In this document: positions 58,827 to 64,000 of the stretch, piece by piece
Layout of the letters: each line of letters opens with the position of its first letter
How positions within the stretch are numbered: the first letter of the stretch is position 1
From: Parvibaculum lavamentivorans DS-1
Lineage (GTDB): Bacteria; Pseudomonadota; Alphaproteobacteria; Parvibaculales; Parvibaculaceae
Direction of reading: 5' to 3'
Assembly: GCF_000017565.1 (NCBI RefSeq)
Contig: NC_009719.1
Location: 2,835,001-2,899,000 of the forward strand
DNA: 64,000 nucleotides
Position numbers and translations under genes: made by a program
Notes under the pieces: generated by a model
Databases searched by the model: none
Seen by the model: only the letters and a program-made list of their open reading frames with translations
What the model was told of the DNA's origin: nothing

Positions 58827-61800
58827 ATGAAAAGCCTGTTGATTGCCAATCGCGGTGAAATTGCCGTGCGCATTGCGCGCGCGGGTGCGGAACTCGGATT
58901 GCGGACTGTCGGGGTCTATGCGGAGGATGATGCGCTGTCGCTGCATGTGCGGGCGGCGGACGAGGCGTTGCCGCTGACCGGCACGGGGGCAGCCGCCTAT
59001 CTCGACATCAAGCAGATCGTGGCCGAGGCGAAGCAGGCGGGATGCGACGCGATCCATCCGGGCTATGGCTTCCTGAGCGAGAATGCGGCTTTCGCGGAAG
59101 AATGCGCGAAGGAGGGGATTATTTTCGTCGGACCTTCGCCCGAGGCGCTGCGGCTGTTCGGCGACAAGGCCAAGGCGCGGGCGCTCGCCGAGAAAGAGGG
59201 TGTGCCGCTTTTTCCCGGCACGAACGGCGCCACGAGCCTCGAAGAGGCGCGGGCTTTCATGGAGAAGGTGAAGGCGCCGATCATGCTGAAGGCGCTGGCG
59301 GGCGGCGGCGGCCGCGGGATGCGCGCCGTCACCGACATCAAGGAATTGCCGGAAGCCTATGAACGCTGCCGCTCGGAAGCGACGGCGGCATTCGGCAGCG
59401 GCGACCTCTATGCCGAGAAGCTGGTGCGGAAAGCGCGGCACATCGAAATCCAGATCGTCGGCGACGGCAAGGATGTGATCGATCTCGGCGAGCGCGAATG
59501 CACGCTGCAGCGGCGGAACCAGAAGGTGGTGGAGGTTGCGCCAAGCCCGACGCTCGACGCAGGGCTTCGCAAGCGGCTGGTGGAGGCGGCGCGGAAGCTG
59601 GCGGGCGCGGCGAACTACAAGGGGCTTGGCACGTTTGAATTCCTGATCGACATGGAAGCGAAAAGCGCGGAGAGCGCGATTGCCTTCATGGAGGCCAATC
59701 CGCGATTGCAGGTGGAGCATACCGTCACCGAAGAAGTGACGGGGGTCGACCTCGTGAAGACGCAGCTCAGGATCGCGGGCGGCGCGACGCTGAAGGAAGT
59801 GGGGCTGACGGAGACGCCAAGCCCTCGCGGTTTCGCGATCCAGCTTCGCGTGAACATGGAGCGGATGAACGAGACGGGCGAGGCTGTGCCGACGGGCGGC
59901 GTGCTCAATACGTTCAACCCGCCTTCGGGGCCGGGCATTCGCGTCGACACGTTCGGCTATGCCGGATACCGCACGAGCCCGAACTACGACTCGCTGCTGG
60001 CGAAGCTGATCGCACATTCGCCGGCGCCGGACTATGCGGCGGCGGTGGCGCGGGCGCGGCGCGCGCTCAGTGAATTCCAGATCGAGGGCGTGACGACGAA
60101 TATTTCGTTCCTGCAGGCGCTGATGGCGCGGGACGACGTGCAGGCGAATGAGGTGAGCACGGGCTTCATCGCGGAACATGCGGGCGAGCTGGCAAAGGCG
60201 GAGGCGACACCGGGGCGCTATTTCACCGGCGGGAACGGTACGGGCGCGGCGGCGGCTGCCAGACATGTGGAAGGGCCGGCGGGGACGACGCCTGTTCCTT
60301 CGTCGATGCAGGGCAAGGTGATTTCCGTCGATGTGGCGGAAGGCGCGACGGTTGCGAAGGGACAGCAGATCGCGGTGCTCGAAGCGATGAAGATGGAGCA
60401 CACCATCGCGGCGCCGTTCGGCGGCACGGTGCGGAAAATCGCCGCCGTGACGAATGCAACGCTGATGGAGGGAGAGCCGATCCTCTTCATCGAAGAGGGC
60501 GCGGGCGACGACGCGGCGGCGGTGACGGAAGAAGCGGTCGATCCCGATTACATCCGCCCCGACCTGCAACATGTGATCGAGCGGCATGCGCTGGGGCTCG
60601 ACGAGAACCGGCCGGACGCTGTGGCGCGGCGGCGCAAGCGCAACCAGCGGACGGTGCGCGAGAATATCGACCAGCTCTGCGACGAGGGGAGCTTCATCGA
60701 ATATGGCGCGCTGGCGCTGGCCGCGCAGCGGAGGCGGCGCTCGCTGGAGGAGCTTCTGAAGATGAGCCCGGCGGACGGGCTGGTGTCGGGCATCGGCACT
60801 GTGAACGCCTCGCTCTTCGGCGAAGAGAAGGCGCGCGCGATGGTGATGGGCTACGACTTCACCGTGTTCGCAGGGACCCAGGGTGCGATGAACCACAAGA
60901 AGATGGACCGCATGCTCTTCCTCGCGCGGGACCAGAAGCTGCCCATCGTGCTGCTGGCGGAAGGCGGCGGCGGGCGGCCGGGCGACACGGACACGGCGGG
61001 CGTTGCCGGTCTCGACACGCCGAGCTTCCACACGTTTGCGACGCTTTCAGGCAAGGTGCCGCTTGTCGGCATGACGGCGGGGCGGTGCTTCGCGGGGAAT
61101 GCGGCGCTGCTCGGCTGCTGCGACGTCATCATCGCGACGGCGGATTCCAATATCGGCATGGGCGGCCCGGCGATGATCGAGGGGGGCGGGCTCGGCGTTT
61201 ATGCGCCCGAGGATATCGGCCCGGCGGCGGTTCACCGCAAGAATGGCGTCATCGATATTTTCGTGAAGGACGAAGAAGAAGCGATCGAGGCCTGCCAGAA
61301 GTATCTTTCGTATTTTCAAGGTGCGGTGGAGAAGTGGGAGGAGAGCGACCAGCGGCTATTGCGCCACATGATCCCCGAGAACCGGTTGCGCGCCTATGAC
61401 ATCGACAAGGTGATCGAGGGCGTGGCGGACAAGGGATCGGTGCTGGAACTCAGGCGCGAATTCGGTATCGGCATCAAGACGGCGCTTATCCGCATGGAAG
61501 GGCGGCCGATGGGGCTGATGGCGAACAATCCCTATCATCTCGGCGGCGCCATCGACGCGGAGGCAGCGGACAAGGCGGCGCGCTTCATGCAGCTTTGCGA
61601 TGCGTTCGGGCTGCCGATCCTGTCGCTCTGCGACACGCCGGGCTTCATGGTGGGGCCGGAGATCGAGAAAGAGGCGCAGGTGCGCCATGTCAGCCGCATG
61701 TTCGTGACGGCGGCGAATATGAGCGTGCCGCTCTTCGCGGTGGTGCTGCGCAAGGGCTATGGGCTCGGCGCGCAGGCGATGACGGCGGGGAGCTTTCATG

Positions 61801-62102
61801 CGCCGTTCTTCAACATCTCCTGGCCGACGGGCGAATTCGGCGGCATGGGCCTCGAAGGGGCGGCGCGGCTCGGCTATCGCCGCGAGATGGAGGCGATCGA
61901 AGACCCGGAGGAGCGCGACGCCTTCTACCGCAAGATGGTCGACCGCTATTACGAGAACGGAAAGGCGACCAATATGGCCGCCTTCCTAGAAATCGACGCG
62001 GTGATCGATCCGGCGGAGACAAGGCACTGGATCACGCGGGGCTTGAAATCGCTGCCGCCGATGGAAGCGAAACCCTCCCGCGCCTTCATCGATACGTGGT
62101 GA
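58827..62102 (+). CDS. Single-chain biotin-dependent acyl-CoA carboxylase (BC-BCCP-CT fusion)
   Basis: A 1091-residue fusion. Residues 1-450 are biotin carboxylase (LLIANRGEIAVRIARAG, GGGGRGMRAV, NPRLQVEHTVTEEVTG). The biotinyl domain has VLEAMKMEHTI with Lys 522. Residues ~580-1091 are a carboxyltransferase: KKMDRMLFLARDQKLPIVL, GGPAMIEGGGLGVY, LCDTPGFMVGPEIE and GEFGGMGLEGAARL. This order and size match single-chain long-chain acyl-CoA carboxylases known from Mycobacterium and Rhodopseudomonas, but the preferred acyl group is not shown. ATG at 58827 follows GGGAGG. Cytoplasmic. Confidence 0.92.
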   Translation: MKSLLIANRGEIAVRIARAGAELGLRTVGVYAEDDALSLHVRAADEALPLTGTGAAAYLDIKQIVAEAKQAGCDAIHPGYGFLSENAAFAEECAKEGIIFVGPSPEALRLFGDKAKARALAEKEGVPLFPGTNGATSLEEARAFMEKVKAPIMLKALAGGGGRGMRAVTDIKELPEAYERCRSEATAAFGSGDLYAEKLVRKARHIEIQIVGDGKDVIDLGERECTLQRRNQKVVEVAPSPTLDAGLRKRLVEAARKLAGAANYKGLGTFEFLIDMEAKSAESAIAFMEANPRLQVEHTVTEEVTGVDLVKTQLRIAGGATLKEVGLTETPSPRGFAIQLRVNMERMNETGEAVPTGGVLNTFNPPSGPGIRVDTFGYAGYRTSPNYDSLLAKLIAHSPAPDYAAAVARARRALSEFQIEGVTTNISFLQALMARDDVQANEVSTGFIAEHAGELAKAEATPGRYFTGGNGTGAAAAARHVEGPAGTTPVPSSMQGKVISVDVAEGATVAKGQQIAVLEAMKMEHTIAAPFGGTVRKIAAVTNATLMEGEPILFIEEGAGDDAAAVTEEAVDPDYIRPDLQHVIERHALGLDENRPDAVARRRKRNQRTVRENIDQLCDEGSFIEYGALALAAQRRRRSLEELLKMSPADGLVSGIGTVNASLFGEEKARAMVMGYDFTVFAGTQGAMNHKKMDRMLFLARDQKLPIVLLAEGGGGRPGDTDTAGVAGLDTPSFHTFATLSGKVPLVGMTAGRCFAGNAALLGCCDVIIATADSNIGMGGPAMIEGGGLGVYAPEDIGPAAVHRKNGVIDIFVKDEEEAIEACQKYLSYFQGAVEKWEESDQRLLRHMIPENRLRAYDIDKVIEGVADKGSVLELRREFGIGIKTALIRMEGRPMGLMANNPYHLGGAIDAEAADKAARFMQLCDAFGLPILSLCDTPGFMVGPEIEKEAQVRHVSRMFVTAANMSVPLFAVVLRKGYGLGAQAMTAGSFHAPFFNISWPTGEFGGMGLEGAARLGYRREMEAIEDPEERDAFYRKMVDRYYENGKATNMAAFLEIDAVIDPAETRHWITRGLKSLPPMEAKPSRAFIDTW

Positions 62103-62105
62103 GGT

Positions 62106-63197
62106 TTACGCGGCCTCTTCGGCAACGAAGCCCTTCCAGCCGCGCATATAGGTGACGAAGGCGGAGCCGAGGCCTTCGTCGCGGAGATGCTGTTCCGTGA
62201 CGGGGAGCGGCGGCGAGACATAGGCGGGGTCGGCGAGGGCCCGGCGCGGGAAATCGTGGCGCAGGATCGCGGCGCGGCCGATGATCGCGAAGTCGCAACC
62301 GGCCTCGATGACTTCGGCGGCATCCTGCGCGGTCATGATCTTGCCGGCGGCGCCGAGGCGGACCGGCCCACGGGGCAGGTCCGTGAAGAGGCTCATCAGC
62401 GAGCGGCCGTGGAATTCCTCTTCCACCGGCTCCTTCTTCACATCCCAGAGAGACATGTCGAGATAGTCGATCTTTGCGTCGGAGAGAAGTTCGGCGGCGA
62501 CATCGCGTATCTCCGCGAGCTTCAGGCCGAAACGCTCCGGGGACAGACGAATGCCGAGCTGGAAGTCCGGGCGGCAGGCGGCGCGGATGCCGTTGACGAT
62601 CTCGAAGACGAGGCGGGCGCGGTTTTCGAGCGAGCCGCCATAGATGTCGTCGCGACGGTTGAATTCGGGCGAAAGGAACTGCGCGAGGATGTAGCCATGC
62701 GCGCCATGCACCTCGACGCCGTCGAAGCCCGCCTTCTCGGCGCGCTTTGCGGCGGCGATGAAATCGTCGCGCAGTTTTTCGACTTCGGCGGTGGTGAGCG
62801 CGCGGCCGCCGGTGTCCTTGTCGTCGGAGGGGCCGACGACATCGCCCACGAGGTCCTTCGGCGAGCGGATGCCCGCATGATGAAGCTGGACGGAGGAGAC
62901 CGAATCCTGCGCCTTGATGGCGGCGGCGAGGCGCGTCAGCCCTTCGAGGTGACGGTCGTCCCAGATGCCAAGCTGGCCGGGGAAGCCCTGTCCGCCCGCC
63001 TGGACATGGGCAGCGCAGGTCATGGTGAGGCCGAAGCCGCCTTCCGCGCGCATGGTGAGCCAGCGGAATTCATCGTCGGAGAGACGGCCATCGGGGTGGC
63101 TCTGCGTGTTGGTGAGCGGCGCCAGCATGAAGCGGTTCTTCATGGCGGGTCCGTGGGCGAGCGAAAGCGGCTCGGCAAGCTTTTCCGTTGTCAGCAT
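62106..63197 (-). CDS. NADH:flavin oxidoreductase (Old Yellow Enzyme family)
   Basis: A 363-residue FMN TIM-barrel. KNRFMLAPLTNTQSHPDGRL, then HHAGIRSP, DGVEVHGAHGYILAQFLSPEFNRRDDIYGGSLENRARL (typical OYE signature with catalytic HxxH) and IMTAQDAAEVIEAGCDFAIIGRAAILR. Reduces alpha,beta-unsaturated carbonyls with NAD(P)H. Substrate unknown. A GAGGACGGAA precedes the ATG. A 22-bp palindrome is just upstream (63227-63248). It is convergent with the carboxylase (4-bp gap). Confidence 0.92.
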   Translation of the reverse strand: MLTTEKLAEPLSLAHGPAMKNRFMLAPLTNTQSHPDGRLSDDEFRWLTMRAEGGFGLTMTCAAHVQAGGQGFPGQLGIWDDRHLEGLTRLAAAIKAQDSVSSVQLHHAGIRSPKDLVGDVVGPSDDKDTGGRALTTAEVEKLRDDFIAAAKRAEKAGFDGVEVHGAHGYILAQFLSPEFNRRDDIYGGSLENRARLVFEIVNGIRAACRPDFQLGIRLSPERFGLKLAEIRDVAAELLSDAKIDYLDMSLWDVKKEPVEEEFHGRSLMSLFTDLPRGPVRLGAAGKIMTAQDAAEVIEAGCDFAIIGRAAILRHDFPRRALADPAYVSPPLPVTEQHLRDEGLGSAFVTYMRGWKGFVAEEAA

Positions 63198-63226
63198 TTC
63201 CGTCCTCGAAATGAAAGCGAATGGCG

Positions 63227-63248
63227 ATGCCCCCTATATAGGGGGCAT
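63227..63248. promoter_or_regulatory. Perfect 22-bp palindrome upstream of the OYE gene
   Basis: An 11-base half-site ATGCCCCCTAT followed by its exact complement. It lies 29 bases upstream of the Old Yellow Enzyme ATG and 38 bases past the glutathione transferase stop. No T-run follows, so an operator for an unknown regulator is more likely than a terminator. Confidence 0.75.
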
Positions 63249-63285
63249 CTGTGCATTCATCCATCCGCCGGCAAAAAAGATGCCG

Positions 63286-64000
63286 TCAGCTTTCGGCCTT
63301 CGCGACTTTCTCGAAGTCCGAGGCGTCGTGGCGCTCGGGGAGCTGGCTCGAAGGCTCGCCCCAGGCGCGATTGACCATGCGGCCGCGCTTCACCGCCGGA
63401 CGTTCGGCGATTTCGTCGGTCCAGCGGATGACGTTCTTATATTCGTGGACGCTGAGGAACTCGGCGGCTTCGTAGAGGAGGCCTTTGGCGAGCGCGCCGT
63501 ACCAGGGCCAGATGGCCATGTCGGCGACGGTGTATTCGTCACCCGCGATGTAGCGGCTCTCGGCGAGGCGGCGATCGAGGACGTCGAGCTGGCGCTTGAT
63601 CTCCATGGCGAAGCGGTCGATCGCATATTCGATCTTGAACGGTGCATAGGCATAGAAATGGCCGAAGCCGCCGCCGAGATAAGGCGCGGAGCCCATCTGC
63701 CACATGAGCCAGGAATAGACCTCGGCGCGCTTCGTGAGGTCCTTCGGCATGAAGGCGCCGCCGAACTTCTCCGAGAGATAGAGGAGCATGGCGCCGCTTT
63801 CGAAGATGCGGGTCGGCGGATTGGTGCTGTGGTCCATCAAGGCGGGGATCTTCGAGTTCGGATTGACGGCGACGAAGCCTGAGCCGAACTGGTGGCCTTC
63901 CGAGATGTTGATGAGCCAGGCGTCGTATTCGGCGCCCTTGTGACCGGCTTCGAGAAGCTCTTCCAGCATGACCGTGACCTTGACGCCGTTCGGTGTCGCC
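63286..64000 (-). CDS. yghU: Glutathione S-transferase, YghU-type (partial, 5' end outside)
   Basis: The gene continues past the window: the frame before MLEELLEAGHKGAEYDAWLI reads TPNGVKVTV, typical of YghU/nu-class GSTs. The visible part has SKIPALMDHSTNPPTRIFESGAMLLYLSEKFGG (N-terminal thioredoxin-fold end) and YTVADMAIWPWYGALAKGLLYEAAEFLSVHEY (C-terminal domain). Nu-class GSTs act as disulfide-bond reductases using two glutathiones, but substrate here is unknown. The C-terminus ASDFEKVAKAES is complete. About 238 residues are visible. Confidence 0.9.
   Translation of the reverse strand, partial: ATPNGVKVTVMLEELLEAGHKGAEYDAWLINISEGHQFGSGFVAVNPNSKIPALMDHSTNPPTRIFESGAMLLYLSEKFGGAFMPKDLTKRAEVYSWLMWQMGSAPYLGGGFGHFYAYAPFKIEYAIDRFAMEIKRQLDVLDRRLAESRYIAGDEYTVADMAIWPWYGALAKGLLYEAAEFLSVHEYKNVIRWTDEIAERPAVKRGRMVNRAWGEPSSQLPERHDASDFEKVAKAES

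Noticed and set aside
58782-61031. A 749-codon minus-strand frame over the carboxylase gene
   Set aside because: Same reason: it is antisense to conserved biotin-carboxylase sequence and has no recognisable domain.

Overview
The window is about 64 kb of GC-rich, densely coded chromosomal DNA from a free-living alphaproteobacterium. The evidence is a holdfast-type CsgG/HfaB secretin, a BTLCP cysteine protease, tandem PilZ and PAS_5-type regulators, GDYXXLXY/DUF2157 genes, and many acyl-CoA enzymes. A Parvibaculum-like (Hyphomicrobiales) organism that degrades fatty acids or hydrocarbons is my best guess, but this is inference and not a database match. I saw no rRNA, tRNA, transposase, prophage or CRISPR array. 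The sequence looks like ordinary chromosome with a few short palindromic repeats.

Layout. 0.3-8.9 kb: small unknown proteins, a Tat-exported PhoX-family protein, a gamma-carbonic anhydrase with a DUF192 lipoprotein, a crotonase, an FKBP-type isomerase and a GYF-domain protein. 9-15 kb: two crotonases, a BTLCP lipoprotein, a tandem-PilZ protein, a GMC oxidoreductase and a PAS_5-type protein. 15.5-20 kb: an Asn/Gly-rich secreted protein, three DUF2147 paralogs, a guanidine-II (mini-ykkC) riboswitch with its SMR exporter, and HfaB. 20-25.7 kb: a DsbA-fold isomerase, a rhomboid protease, two TetR regulators, a carotenoid cleavage oxygenase and a YCII protein. 25.7-35.8 kb: GDYXXLXY/DUF2157, CBS, patatin, hisI, folE, cysS, an IscU-like scaffold, yidD and thrS. 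35.8-45.5 kb: an ArsR-SRPBCC-VOC operon, a Cys-His hydrolase-like protein, a nitroreductase, HAD, two 2OG-Fe oxygenases and a chromate transporter. 45.5-51.4 kb: a D-aminoacylase-like amidohydrolase, a MaoC / CoA-ester lyase / 2-hydroxyacid dehydrogenase operon, an acyl-CoA dehydrogenase and a HIT protein. 51.4-64 kb: a receiver-domain protein, an MFS transporter, an SLT-type muramidase behind a sigma-54 promoter, NsrR with a truncated haemoglobin, a P-type ATPase, a single-chain acyl-CoA carboxylase, an Old Yellow Enzyme and a partial YghU-type glutathione transferase.

Themes. (1) Acyl-CoA metabolism recurs throughout: three crotonases, MaoC, CoA lyase, acyl-CoA dehydrogenase, and a one-polypeptide biotin-dependent carboxylase. 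(2) Small regulator-target modules have visible palindromic operators: ArsR, TetR twice, and NsrR. (3) The Asn-rich secreted protein together with HfaB is the best candidate for an undescribed surface polymer or adhesin system. The guanidine-II riboswitch is the clearest RNA element. Translation starts were chosen from Shine-Dalgarno spacing where possible, so several differ from the longest open frame.
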